From positions 5,382,001 through 5,446,000 of the forward strand of contig NC_092561.1 of NCBI RefSeq assembly GCF_037975245.1: 64,000 bases of DNA, given 5' to 3'. The notes below the pieces were generated by a model. The model made no database searches and was not told where the DNA came from. It saw only the letters and a list, made by a program, of their open reading frames with translations. Positions 47,771 to 61,258 of the stretch are shown in pieces. The DNA is from Apostichopus japonicus. Taxonomy: Eukaryota; Echinodermata; Holothuroidea; Aspidochirotida; Stichopodidae. Each line of letters opens with the position of its first letter. Within the stretch, counting starts at the first letter, position 1. A program made the position numbers and the translations under genes.

Positions 47771-49713
47771 ACCCCATTCGACATTACTGCAGTGTGTTCA
47801 CGTATCTACGACGATGATTCGTTTACTGGGCTGGATGATGAATCAAGCTGGAACATCAGCCAGACCACTGTAGTACTTAGCAAACTTCTTACACATCAGA
47901 CGTTCAATTACGTAAAATAGCATAATTTATTGCTGTACCTCCTCCCACTTACAAATGTAAAAGCCAGATGAACATATTCCAACAAATTTTCAATTTGTTA
48001 GCAAAAGTGTTTGGCTTGATATGCAAGCAAACTGATATTTATAGAACTTTCTAAGGAAATCAAATTTGTTTTGACAACTTCAAGTATGCATACTTTATGT
48101 TTCGTAGTTTGTCTTCATATTCTTCGCAACAAATGAGGAATAAGGAAATCATTTTAATTTTTTCATTTTCTAAAATATCGAAAGGCAAGCTGTACAACAT
48201 GCATGGTGTACAGTATACTGTATTGTATTGTACAAACATTATCACCCCTCTAATTAAGTCAACACAGTTGTTCAAAAAAAAAACGGGGACAGGGGAGGGG
48301 TGGTGGAGGGATATTTGTTAATATATATATGCCAACTTGGCCTTGATACTTACCATGACTGTGCATCATTATGGTCTTACACATCATTTACATTTAATTA
48401 TCCTCTCACTTTTAAATGTTTTTAACTGGTAAAAATGAAGTTAAGCAGATTTTTGAAAATGGCAACTTTAATTTTCAAGATGTTAGAACATTTCTGTAAA
48501 ATCTCCAGCTTTTTGAGAATAACTCATCTCCATTTTTTTTTTTTTTTTGTCAGATCAAGATTTTAAATTTTTTGGGGCAATGATGACAGGTCTTTATTCA
48601 ACATTCCCACCAGTCTGATATTCTCTTGTTACTAATTAAATAACGAGAAATGTAATATGTTTTTATTAATTTCGCAGTATTTCACGTCTACTAGACGCTA
48701 GTGCACATCAAACGGTAATATTTTTAACATTAAGATTTTCAGAGACACTTTTAACCTAAAAAAGGTACTTTATAAATTAAACATATCAAAAGCAAAGAAC
48801 ATAAAGTAACATCATTATTTTTCAATCAAAATCAACAAATCTGTTGATAAGACTGATAAAATTATAAATCCAGATTTCTTCTTTTTATTTGCTTTAAATA
48901 ATTTACATAACCGATGGGACGAAATATCTTCTGTATAGCATTCAAACATAGCAACTGCACAGTAAACATTGCAGATATTTATAGTCAGCGAAACTGATGA
49001 CCGCAGGCAGTGAATTTTCCAAATAATTCAAAGTACTAGATCCTAATATGCTGAAGAACATGTCTTCTGCCCATTTGTGCGTATTCTGCGTTAAGTGTCC
49101 TAGGACGGACGTTCTACGTGAGAATTCTGTCAAAATATGAGAAATGAAGACCTTGGCTGAAAACTTACTTGCAGACAGGATGCATGGCAGTGAATGTCAT
49201 AAATCTCTACATCAGGTCTGCATAAAGTGCATATATAGTATATAGTCTAATGAAATGCCCAAAATGTAAAATGGCAAATATAAACTTAAATTATGCATAA
49301 ATAATGCATATACAGTATATAATAACATGAGGAAAATTTACAATGTTCTTTAACAACATATACCCAGTTTCCTTCACAATATATATTATACAAACATGTG
49401 CATATTTCAGCTCTTAATTCAATATGTATAGGCCTACACAGATGTGTGTGTGTTTGTTCTTTGTCTAAATTAGCATTCCTTATTGCACTATACATATCAT
49501 TAAGCGAAATGGGTATTGTACAGTAACATTGCATAATTCATGACTACACACTATCACTGTACAATAGACCTGTACACAAACTACAGTATATTTATTACAG
49601 TGGTTCTTCCTTCTTTGTCTCAGATATATACATATATTACAGTCTAACTAACAAATATGAAACAAAACTGTTAGCAAGCTGCTTATCCACTAAAGCGCCT
49701 GTGTAAGAGAAAA

Positions 49714-49853
49714 TGTAAAAGTAAGTTGGCCTGATGTTTCGATCTTATCAGGATCTTCTTCAGAGGCTGAATGACAAGTCATTTAGCTTCTGTCATTTAG
49801 CCTCTGAAGAAGATCCTGCTAGGATCGAAACATCAGGCCAACTTACTTTTACA
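49714..49853. repeat. Near-perfect fold-back (63-bp arms, 14-bp loop)
   Basis: Left arm 49714-49776 and right arm 49791-49853 are reverse complements at 60 of 63 positions. The right arm contains CTGAAGA, a gatcct/aggatc hairpin and then GAAA, which fits the conserved core of a hammerhead ribozyme (CUGANGA - stem II - GAAA). A correctly placed stem I and cleavage site are not evident. Confidence 0.85.
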
Positions 49854-49859
49854 CAGTTC

Positions 49860-50610
49860 AAATAATAATTACATTCTGGTCTAAGTACTCTAGTCTACCC
49901 CTGCAACTGTTGCGGTATGTAGCCTCACTTCCATGTAACACCACCGCTAGTATACTCGGATAAAAAGCTCACTCAACGTCACTTTAATTTCTTGCTTAAT
50001 CAGAACCTGAACAATAAATGTATCTATGGCTTTAATTCTTAACTCATATGTGGTTGAACTTAAATGCAGACATGCATCACAGAGATATTCTATGAAAGGG
50101 GTTAATGTGAGGGAGAATAGAATTGTTTTTTTTTTTTCTGGCTAATTAGGAATATGAGTAACTTCAAGTGGTCAGACATCTTTGGTGAGTCACCTGGGGG
50201 GCAAGGAACGCTTGAATTAGCTTGAAAAGAGCATTGACCCTACCTCTAATAAGCGACCTTAACGTTGGGTTGAACTTTTCACGTTTGTGCATTAACGAGG
50301 TGTATGATCATATGTACTGTAATAATATCAGACAACAAAGCAGGAGAATACAATATATACCACTTATAACTATTTAAAGAGCAATCAAAAGTATAAATGT
50401 CACAAGGTACACTGGGTGACCATTATTAGGAACATGGTTTTCTACATAATGGCACATGGTTGGATACATTTCAAAAATATCATGTTGTATTCTTTCTTTG
50501 CAACGGATTCCACATGAAGCTGAATATATGTGTTTCTTCTTCTTTGGTATTCAAGAATGCCTAGAAATGATTGTCAGGATTATATCTGGTTCAGTTAACT
50601 TTCATATACT
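49860..50610. other. Non-coding stretch
   Basis: Nothing recognised. Confidence 0.35.
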
Positions 50611-50619
50611 GTAACATTG

Positions 50620-51105
50620 ATTCAAGTATCGGGGCTAAGCGCTTTAAATATAGGAAGCATGTTTTTCCTGAAATTCTCATTCCTATATGTGATACAAATC
50701 ATGTCCATAGGGAAGATGCCTCCTATAGAGTTTCCCAAATGTTGTAGGTTGGAAGAAGTGCGTTTACATGTTAAATCATGGAGTTGTTATGGAACAACTA
50801 CCTGGTTAAATGTCACAGTCACACTGTATCATGACACCTTTGAACCCTGGTATTCAAAGTGTGGGGGGGGGGTCAACCCTTTCAAAGATATTGATTCAAG
50901 TTCGGGATTAAGTGCTTTCAATATAGGAAGCATGTTTTTCCTGGAATTCCCATTCCTGTATGTGATACAAATCACGTCCATAGGGAAGATGCTCCCTACA
51001 GAGTTTCCCAAATGTTGTAAGTTGGAAGAAGTCCGTTAAATGTCACAGTCACACTGTATCATGATACCTTTGATCCTGGTATTCAAAGTGCAGGGGAGGG
51101 GGGTC
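50620..51105 (+). repeat. Tandem duplication, ~270-bp and ~215-bp units
   Basis: gattcaagt..ggg.taag.gcttt.aatataggaagcatg starts near 50620 and again near 50893. Both units end in tcacactgtatcatgayacctttga followed by a G run. The 140-codon ORF here is only the in-phase part of this repeat. Confidence 0.8.
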
Positions 51106-51667
51106 TTAACCCTTTTAGAGGTGCAAAAACAAAACAAAATTGTGGAAGGCTGCCAAATAATTCAAAAGGGAAAAAAATTCTTGTTATTTGTTGGGGGAAA
51201 AAAGAGTGCATAATGCCAGAACAGAAATTACTTTAACGTTGCAGCATATCACATCATTTTCCAACTTATAACAATTATCTCATAGGGGATAGGGATACCC
51301 TCTCCCCCGTATACCCCTTCCCCCTGCCACCACACCCTCCACAAGATGGGAATACCTCCTCCCTGCAGACCCCTTGTCACCGGACCCTCCACAAGATGAT
51401 GAAAGTGAAAATTGGAGTCACCGAGTAACAAAATAGCCCAAACCAGTAGGTTGTTGCATACCTGTCTCCATCACTACATACAGTATGTGCACTTTCATAT
51501 CTAAACTACAGTACACACGGCCCTCCCATTTCTGTGGCACCTCCCCCTCTTAATCATCCTTCCAATCTACCTAGAGATGGAATACCAGAGGGTAATGTGA
51601 ACAAGGCTAAAGTCTTTACCCAATTGATGCTGTGCAAAGCAGCTGACATGACATGGTGGCTGACTTG

Positions 51668-52828
51668 TAGTAAGTTCTTACTGATAGATAAAGTGGTCAC
51701 AATTGTAACAGCGCATGAACAAATTTATCACCTCTGTTTTCGAAACTGTGCACAGTTCTGAGGGAGTGAAACTGCCTGTGTAGCCAAAATACAGAATTCG
51801 AAACCTGAACATCTGTTCATGCATGAAGTTGAATTGTCATGACTTAACATATATGATAGATGGCTTAAAAGGCATAACAATACCCAGGCAGCCACTTCAT
51901 GCTCTGGTAGCGGTTGATTTGCAACTCATTTATATGTATTAGTACTGCAGGTTAAGCGAACACAGCATACTATACGTAGGCAACACATCAGTCGTACACA
52001 ATATATCTGCGCTGATATCTGGAAAATTCATTGGATACAGACAACTGCATTTAGTAGCAAGTTCTTACTGGTGGATACAGTGGTCATAATTGTAACAGCA
52101 CATGAACAAATTTATCACCTCTGTTTTCGAAACCGTGCACAGTTCTGAAGGAGTGAAACTGCCTATGTAGCCAAAATAAAGAATTCGAAACCTGAACATC
52201 TGTTCATGCATGAAGTTGAATTGTCATGACTTAACATATATGATAGATGGCTTAAAAGGCATAACATTACCCAGGCAGCCACTTCATGCTCTGGTAGCAG
52301 TTGATTTGCAACTCATTTATATGTATTAGTACTGCAGGTTAAGCGAACACAGCATACTGTACGTACTGTAGGCAACACATCAATCATACACAATATATCT
52401 GCGCTGATATCTGGAAAATTCATTGGATACAGACAACTGCATCTAGTAGTGAGTTCCTACTGGTGGATACAGTGGTCATAATTGTAACAGCACATGAACA
52501 AATTTATCACCTCTGTTTTCGAAACCGTGCAAAGTTCAGAGGGAGTGAAACTGCCTGTTTAGCCAAAATACTGAACTCGAAACCTGAACATCTGTTCACG
52601 CATGAAGTTGAATTGTCATGACTTAACACATATGATAGATGGCTTAAAAGGCATAACATTACCCAGGCAGCCACTTCATGCTTCGGTAGCGGTTGATTTG
52701 CAACTCATTTATATGTATTAGTACTGCAGGTTAAGCGAACACAGCATACTGAACGTTGGCTACACATCAATCGTACACACTAGTGCTGAGCTGATATCTG
52801 GAAAATTCATTGGATACAGACATCTGCA
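51668..52828 (+). repeat. Three tandem copies of a ~390-bp unit
   Basis: Units begin near 51668, 52055 and 52447 (tagtaagttcttac-type start) and are highly similar, with scattered substitutions. No coding content. Confidence 0.9.
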
Positions 52829-54429
52829 CATTTAATCAGGAGAAAGATTAATATGTACACAAATCTACATGTACTATACACTGTTTAAAATGTTGATTGC
52901 TTTACCACATTGGTAAACAGCCACTGTTGTCCATATCTAGATAGATATATTTAGATCAAAGTATGTACTGTACTAAGTTTGTTAAGTACATGTATGCTTA
53001 ACTAAAATGTCAAGTGATCCACTTTATACAGTATATAAACACTAGATATGTACGCACATTCTACAGGGAATATGGACTATTATACCAAAGGGCTCTACGA
53101 TCAAATCAAGCAAGCTTGCATCAATCTACTGGAAATTTTTATTCATACAACATGTACAAAAGAAATAACCTCACTTTACCAATTAATGTAGGAATATCCA
53201 AAGATACAAAACAAACAAGCAATGCAGGAAAAAAAATTGAAACATACTGTACAGTAGATGATAATTCCAGACCTAATAACTGGACATGTAGCAGTGTGAA
53301 AAATGCTTGTACTGTACACATATGAGAAACATCATTACAGTACTGTATGTTCCAGGGTACAATTTATCTGGCATAGCATCCCAAAATGGGCAAATTGCTA
53401 TATAAGTACAAGATTGTACAGCAGTGGTTTGTATGCAGGAAGTTCTAAAAGGAACCATAATGTTTTATATTAAAACAAAGTTGAGAACCTACAAAGCTGT
53501 TGAGCAAACTTTGAACACTAAATTATTTCCTGTATGTTTTTATTTTTTATTATTGTTCAAAGGGTATGTAGTATGTTCTGAAAGCACTGTTGCATATAGT
53601 GTACAATATGTATGTGTGAATATCAGAAAACATATATTCACTGACATTGACATAGCTGTCAAACAAAATCAATTTAAGATATTTTGCTCACCAGTCCCAG
53701 CCGTTCTAACAGCTCTGTCCAGAGCGTAAAGCTCATACAAAAAATGCGCTGATTTTAATTCTTAAATACAGTTACCCAAAATAGCAGTTTCTAATTGAGA
53801 CTATAATTATATGATATGACTAAATATTTACTAATATCACAGATATATGCTCCCTGGATGTATCATTAATGAATCATGCAGCAGTCATGTTTAAATTGGA
53901 AATCATATATCAAAGCAGAGATCATGCTCCAATGTTTACAAGTCAAGCTGGATTTTGACCTACCCTGAAAGTGCACTGTAAACAAGAAATGTGAAATCAT
54001 TAAACTACAGTAGCTTTACTTCTCACAATATTCTTCTGAAATTAAAAGCATTTGAATCAATGACTAATTAAAGGGCTTAACATTAGTTACATGTTAGTCA
54101 GTGATTATAATCACCTTTGGACTTCATCTATAGAACAACGTAAACAATTCTAAAATAGTATGCAGTTAATAATTCATAAAGATTTATGTATCATGCTTTC
54201 TGCAGTGTGGAGGCGGGGCGGTAGCCAGAGGAAAGAGCATGAGGAAGTCTGACCAAGCAATCTGTCACTGGGGGATGCAGCATGTGATAAAATATTACCA
54301 ACTTCACTAGGCTACGGTGACCGGATTGCATAACTTCATTGTATAGATTGTGGAGACTGTAAATGGAGGAATGAATTAAGCAGATATATAATTTTGCAGA
54401 AAAAAATGTGTGTAGTATACTTCCGGCTG

Positions 54430-54570
54430 GTAGATACGGAAGGAGGAATTAGTGGGCGTTGCCCAGGGAGCGAGGGCGCAGTGCTAAAACGTTTCCAAAT
54501 GTGTAGTTAGGTAAATAGGAAATTACAATTGTGGAGTGGGAGACAGGTACAGTAAGAGAGGAGCAAAGTA
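54430..54570 (+). repeat. R1 repeat copy
   Basis: gcagtgctaaaacgtttcc, then gtgggagacaggtacag, matches the R1 3' half. Confidence 0.5.
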
Positions 54571-55834
54571 AATCAACATTACCAACTTCAGTAGGCTACG
54601 GAGACTGGATTTTGCATAAATTTGTTCTATAGATTATGGATATGGTAAATGGAAGAATGAATTAAGTAGATATATAATGTAATACAGAATAAGACTATAT
54701 TATGCAAATTTTATGCAAATCCTCACATCTCATATTAGACTGCATTAGACTCGTAATGTCTTTATACAACACTTACACTTCTGTGACTCTGTTCCCATGT
54801 GCTACATCCTCACACAGTACTACAGTACATATCACCCATGTTTCTGTTCGAGCAATAATTAAGTGTTCAATTTTGTGTAGCATTTTCAAAGGCTCGTGAT
54901 TATAAATTATTCCCTTTTCGTTGGATCGACATATCTGCCAGGGAACACATAAATTCTCTGCCTTTTTGAGGCTTAAACATTTCTACGTAAACTCAATTAC
55001 AAAGTATTGTCTTCATGATTCAAATTCTACCTCTCTTACTTACAAGTGATTTTGGAATGTATATTGCTGTATGCATGTGTAAAGTAAGTTTACTTTATAT
55101 ATAACTTGCCCCCCCCCCTCCCATCATGAAACACAGTCAGCTGTTTTAACGATATCATTTCCACATGATAATTAACTGTATTAGACATCTAGTATGGAAG
55201 CTAAATTTAACCATTTTTAATGACATTTTCAAACAGTGCACCTAAAAAACAGTTAAAATGTATTGATGCTGTATAAAAGGGCAAAAAAAAAGCAGTAATT
55301 TCAGCAAACTTTCTGATGTATGCCGCAAACGAGACGGTGACAATGACGAAGATGATGGTAATAGTAACAAACTGATACCTTTAGCATCGATATTAACCAA
55401 TTAAACTTCATCATTACAATGTTGATGAGAACCATACTTGCACACAAGTGATTATAAGCTGGCCTATAAAGTGAAGTCGAGAGAAGCAACGCTCGACATG
55501 TTCAAACTTCACTCAGATACCGCCATGTTCATGTTTTGTTGAGCACTACATATATGGCAACAGTAGGAATATGAAAACTTCTTTCAAGGCTATGAGTATC
55601 GTGGAAATAATCATCAAAATCGTGAGACAAATGGCCAGAAAGGCCAGAGAGAGGGAGGAAGGGATCCTAGATGCAAAATAGGGAACCGGTACCCACACAA
55701 AACCACTAGGTTAAACAGCACAGGAAAAAACTAAAAGGTTCCCAAAAACGCCCAAAATTAAAGGAAACTCCGCAGATCTTCATGAAGTGACCTGCTAAGT
55801 ATCAATGGAATATGACTGCTGTGTGGATTCCAGG

Positions 55835-55985
55835 ACTTGCGACACTCTGGATGGTAGTATGAGGAAGGGGGGGGGTTAGACCAGAATGGGCCGGTCACCG
55901 GTAGAGGGCGGTGCATAAAAGGCCACCAGATTGCTCTAGACATGGTAGTGCGAGAGTGCAGTTGTTGTGGGGAGACAGGTGAGCA
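55835..55985 (+). repeat. R1 repeat copy
   Basis: gacactctggatggtag, then aaaaggccaccagattgctctag and tgtggggagacaggtgagc, matches R1. Confidence 0.7.
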
Positions 55986-56473
55986 AGTGAAGTAAATCCA
56001 GAGATATTTGTACATGTATGTATACATTGCCCAAAGGGATAAACATTCTGCAAGTTTATACAACCTACGGCAGGTAGAGCAAGGGTGATACAGAGGGTGC
56101 AGAGCTAAATTGTTGTCAATTGTTATAAGCTAGGTAGATCAGAATGCAGTTTTGTAAGAGACCTGCCTGTCAATAAATAAAATAAATTTTAAAAAATCCC
56201 AAATATTAGGCTTTAATTAGAGTGAGGCCAAAGATCATGAACTTAAACCTTCATAATTTAAAGAACTTTTTTAATTTGTTTTATGTATGAATGAATGCCA
56301 CAATATAATTAAAAATATTATATACTGTTGCATACAGACCTATATTGACACCACAATTAACCACCTTACATTCTTCAGTAAGTGTATAGCTGTATGTACA
56401 ACGAGCTGTATGAAACCAAATTCATGATCACACTAATGTAATCCGACCACTGACTGTAAATCTCCATTAATGT

Positions 56474-58862
56474 AGGGCAGGTCCAAGCTATTTTATCCCT
56501 AGAAGCCAAATTTCAAACTTTACTGAAACACCCTAAATGTGGTGTCATGTTAAAGCTGAATTATTGAAGTTTCAGATTTTCATAATTTCTTTGAATTTTT
56601 TTCCCTATTCAAACAATTACAGCCAGCTAATTTGCATAAATTCAAATTGCAGTGTGACGTACGGGACATTTGGAATCCTATTTCGCTGCCAGCAATATGA
56701 ACTTATTGAATATAAGTTATGTGGGACATGATACACAGTTCCTTCCAATAATTTTGACATATTATGTTTGGGGGTTCATTAATTAAATATGCTAATTAGC
56801 TAGTGTCCAAATACTGATGTCCCGTACGTCACAATTTTCAGCACTTTTTTCAAGTTTTGATATGGAGGAACAATTTTTTTTTTTGTGATATTCTGTAAAG
56901 TTCTAATTAAGAACATTGCTCAACAATATCCATCCCCAAAAAATTGAAATAATATTCACTGCAAATCTAATTATCAAATTTAAAAATGTGACGTACGGGA
57001 CAAAATGTGACGTACGGGACATAGTGTGGTGGAAACCCTGTATTTATACATAATAAACATGCATGGGCTCCAATGGGGACCTCTACTGGAAACCTTCCAA
57101 CGCTTACAAGTTTATTTTGTTGAAAGCTGGTAGTTGCAACTTATAATCCCTGCATGCCTGAAGAGCACATCATGGCAGCAAATAAACTATTGACTGATGA
57201 CCACCAACAGCCCGGGTGTTGTTTGACTATTGGGAAGTCAATTGTGCGTGTGGGGGATACAGAATCATCTACAATACTATTCAACATTGACACTGAATGA
57301 GGACGACTTCAAGAATGTTGAGTTTGCATTTCAAAATTTGATAGGCCTATTGTGAAGTGTGACTATGATTATGTGCAACTATGTTCTTGTTTCCTGAACT
57401 TAGATAGTAGACATTGAGATTTTTAGTTACAAGTGTAGAGTTTCGCTCGCCCAATTTTGCATAGGACAATCACTCATGAGTTTGTCCAATAACCAGTATT
57501 AGGTCTATAGAGTTTTCTTTGTTGTACTATGTAGTTTCATAGATGGACATTACGTGGCATTACTGTGGACATTTTGGTATACAGGTATTTTGATTTTTGA
57601 ATGGGATGAATCATATTTCAACTTCAGGGTCATTAGTGGGGAGTATTATACAGTGTTGTACAGTATATATAATTTTTAAACAGGTTTGCACCAAAACTTT
57701 GCACCTTGAATCATTTGTGGTCAAACAAAGCAAGAATTGATGTTCTGACTATTTGGTCTGGTAACCAGTATTACTGTAGGTCTATAGAGTTTTCTTTGTT
57801 GTACTAGTTTCATAGATGGACATTACGTGGCATTACTGTGGACATTTTGGTATACAGGTATTTTGATTTTTGAATGGGATGGATCATATTTCAACTTCAA
57901 GGTCATTAGTGGGGAGTATGGTACAGTGTTGTACAGTATACTGTACATACCAAAACAGTTTTGCACCAAAACTTTGCATCTTGAATCATTTGTGGTCTAA
58001 CAAAGCAAGAATTGATGTTCTGACTATTTGGTCTGGTAACCAGTAGTCTATAGAGTTTTCTTTGTTGTACTAGTTTCATAGATGGACATTACGTGGCATT
58101 ACTGTGGACATTTTGGTATATTTGAATGGGATGGATCATATTTCAACTTCAGGGTCAATAGTGGGGAGTATGATACAGTGTTGTACAGTATACATACCAA
58201 AACAGTTTTGCACCAAAACTTTGCATCTTGAATCATTTGTGGTCTAAAAAAGCTAGAATTGATGTTATGAGCACTTGATGTATGTGTAGAGTAGATTAAT
58301 ACTTTATGCATTCCATTTTTTATGTGGAATGATCTCACAAGTACAGTCACTGCTCTTTTCCGTATCCCAGAAAGAAGGAAATATGGCATGAAATTACCAA
58401 TAGTCAATTTAATTGTATATTTAAATTGTATATGGACAAATTGTCCCGTACGTCACATGTCCCGTACGTCACAGGACAATTTTCATTTGTGTAACCACTG
58501 TACTGGAATGGCTTCATATTTTTTTCTAATATGTTACAGCTTAGCCCTTGGAAGGTTAGGCTATTCACTAGTTATAACAGCTTGATCACTGCCCTCCTAA
58601 TTTCAGAGTGGTTTCAGCTTTGCTATTTTGTAAAAAAAACACAAAATTCTCTGGTCCCGTACGTCACACTGCACATTAATTAAGATGGGACCTAATTAAA
58701 GCAAGTGTAGGAAATCTTCATGAGTTTGTAATAAAGTAGCAGCAATAACAAATATAAAAACCTGAAAAAGTTTCTGGAAAATAGATTTTATATAACTTTT
58801 AGACAAATTTAAGTCTCTGAAATGTCCCGTACGTCACAGTTCAAATAGCTTGGACCTGCCCT
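56474..58862. mobile_element. 2.4-kb terminal-inverted-repeat element with 14-bp subterminal motifs
   Basis: A perfect 20-bp inverted repeat, AGGGCAGGTCCAAGCTATTT, bounds the element (56474-56493 and, inverted, 58843-58862). Inside, the 14-mer GTGACGTACGGGAC occurs eight times. Four lie near the left end (56654, 56988 and 57007 forward; 56819 reverse) and four near the right end, all reverse (58443, 58459, 58654, 58824). The arrangement is roughly mirror-symmetric, like transposase-binding subterminal repeats of Ac/Ds- or Spm-type DNA transposons. No transposase ORF exists, so it would be non-autonomous. I could not identify a clear target duplication, and the superfamily is unknown. Confidence 0.75.
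57487..58260 (+). repeat. Three tandem ~272-bp units inside the TIR element
   Basis: Units start at aaccagtat/aaccagtag near 57490, 57763 and 58036 and contain ggtctatagagttttctttg and ttgtacagtat. The third is shortened. Confidence 0.9.
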
Positions 58863-60704
58863 GTACTACCATGCAGTTGACAAGTCAGAACTTAAGGTGC
58901 TCGAGCAAGAATGACAAATTGTGACAAATTGTGACAAACCTTTACAAGAATGCATCAAGGCATGTTAACCTCACACGTACATACACATGCATTCATCCCT
59001 GTCACAAGCAACTAGAAACATGTTAAATTCCAAGAAACTTTAATTCACCATCACATGCACATGTATGTATACAGTACCTGAGAGACTAAACTTTGATATA
59101 GATTGATATCCACGGGGCAAAACAAACATAGAGCTGTGAATTTATACAAAGATGGTAAACTCACAGGAGAAATTATCTCGACATGATCCGGTTCACTCTG
59201 AAACAAACAGCCTGCATGCATGCACAACGACGATGAGTTGTCATTATGTAGCTGGTACAAGGTCAACCACCTTCACATAAAAGAAAACTTGGATGGAGAT
59301 TAAGATCTGTCGAAAATTAGAACAAAGATAAACCGCCAAGGATATTCCTATGACAACCGCTATCCGTCCTCACGTTCTGTCATAAGTCACGTAATTAGCT
59401 ACTAGGGCCTCTAAGATTATGTCTCCGAGAAAACCGTTTAAATGTTCTTCTGTTTGGCCTTTACGAACCGGCTTCACGTACCAGAAAACGGAACTAGTCT
59501 CTGCGTATATATACGTGTGTACTTAACAACGCCATGGCTCTCATCAAACGTCGTTTCTTTCACGTGAGGAGCAGATTGCTGTGTAATAGATTATGAGAGC
59601 ATGGAAGGACATCCCGTTACCTGAGTGGCTAGCTGTTTGAATCGATGACTCACCACAGTTGAGTTATGTATAGCCCTGTCCCTACCGTGAGAAATGCCAT
59701 CCTTTGCATGCATGCACATATAGTGTCAGTGGGTAAGTGTGCAGGAAAGAGAGGAGTTGTGTCTTTATTGAAAAAAAAAAAAAATCAAAATTCTTGTCGA
59801 ATTTGCCATTTAACATGTATTAAGACATGTTGAAGAACGGTAGATATATAAATAATATATTTATACCAAAGTTGATTATAATAATTACATGTAGTTATAA
59901 TAATACATGCCAGCCCACTCGGAGAAGACACTGATGGCATTAGGAAGGCTGACATCGATGATTCGATGATTTTCAAATGAGCGTGATCGGGAGAAAAGGA
60001 AAGCCTGTGAATTTGATCAGAGGTTTTAAACGTTCCAAAGGTGGAAGAAGATTGAAGGACGGATAAAAATAGCTTGAGATCGATAGAAGAATGCGGAGAA
60101 ACTTTTTATCCATCGATCTCATGAAGAGAAGAGAGAGCTATAAACTATGGGAACATGTATGAGTGTTATAGTTATGATGAATGTAAATTTGCACTGCCAT
60201 TATTCAATTTAGTCAGTGTTGAAAGACATATATGTATGTACAGTACACTATACAGTAGGTATATACTGATACTGATCTGGCTAGACAAACATGTACAGTA
60301 CTATTAACATTGTGAGAAAATGTAATATAGAGTAAGTATTTTCTATCCTACTTATGTTTGTCTTCAACTCAAGACTTGATAAAGCCTATAGAAACATTCG
60401 TCAGGACTGCATTGCTAAATCAATATATACAGCACTACTTTACAAGTTAAACTAATCAAATTAGGTTTCAACTGTACTGTAAAGTCTATATATTTAACTA
60501 CACTTAGTATGTCCAGTATATAGTTGAAACCTATAACTTGACAGTAATTAGTTAGAAGCAAAGAATTGTAAATACCCCCAAAACTTGTCTCCTGTCTCCT
60601 CTACATAAATGCACCCCGATCTACCTAACCTAATACACAATTGGCATCATTTTGTCTTGCACTGCACCCCCCCCCATGACCCTTCACTGTTCACTGCTCT
60701 AATC
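58863..60704. other. Non-coding stretch
   Basis: No supported gene; tgacaaattg is repeated near 58912-58935. There is a somewhat more GC-rich patch at 59330-59560, which could be regulatory, but nothing specific can be claimed. Confidence 0.35.
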
Positions 60705-61258
60705 TATCCTGCCACTCATCTATTCTGCAACTCATATATCCTGCATCTCATCTATCCTGCATCTCATCTATCCTGCATCTCATCTATCCTGCATCCCAAC
60801 TATCCTGCATCTCATCTATCCTGCATCTCATCTTTCCTGCATCTCATCTATCCTGCATCTCATCCATCCTGCATCTCATCTATCCTGCATCTCATCCATC
60901 CTGCATCTCATCCATCCTGCATCTCATCCATCCTGCATCCCAACTATCCTGCATCTCATCTATCCTGCATCTCATCTATCCTGCATCTCATCCATCCTGC
61001 ATCTCATCTATCCTGCATCTCATCTCATCTATCCTGCATCTCATCTATCCTGCATCCCAACTATCCTGCATCCCATCTATCCTGCATCCCATCTATCCTG
61101 CATCCCATCTATCCTGCATTCCATCTATCCTGCATCTCATCTTTCCTGCATCTCATCTATCCTGCATCTCATCTATCCTGCATCTCATCTATCCTGCATC
61201 TCATCTATCCTGCATCCCAACTATCCTGCATCCCAACTATCCTGCATCTCATCTATCA
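60705..61258 (+). repeat. 16-bp minisatellite (~34 units)
   Basis: The unit is TCATCTATCCTGCATC with variants (tcc for tat, ccc/aac for tct). Because 16 is not a multiple of 3, all frames are read in turn and give a 16-residue cycle (YPASHLSCISSILHLI). This explains the 234-codon ORF without implying a gene. Confidence 0.95.

Larger units (their letters stand above)
39061..49713. other. Long non-coding region
   Basis: No ORF with recognisable domains and no splice-consistent exon series. It may contain upstream non-coding exons or the promoter of the minus-strand Bcl-2-like gene, but I cannot place them. R1 copies lie at 41925-42010 (+) and 42110-42300 (-). Confidence 0.45.
52829..56473. other. 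Non-coding stretch with R1 copies
   Basis: No supported gene. R1-type copies lie at 54430-54570 and 55835-55985. The pieces around 54280-54400 and 54575-54680 (accaacttcaYtaggctacggWgac) are also duplicated. Confidence 0.45.

Noticed and set aside
58099-58407. 102-codon minus-strand ORF as a transposase remnant in the TIR element
   Set aside because: It is composed largely of the 272-bp tandem unit and has no transposase signature.
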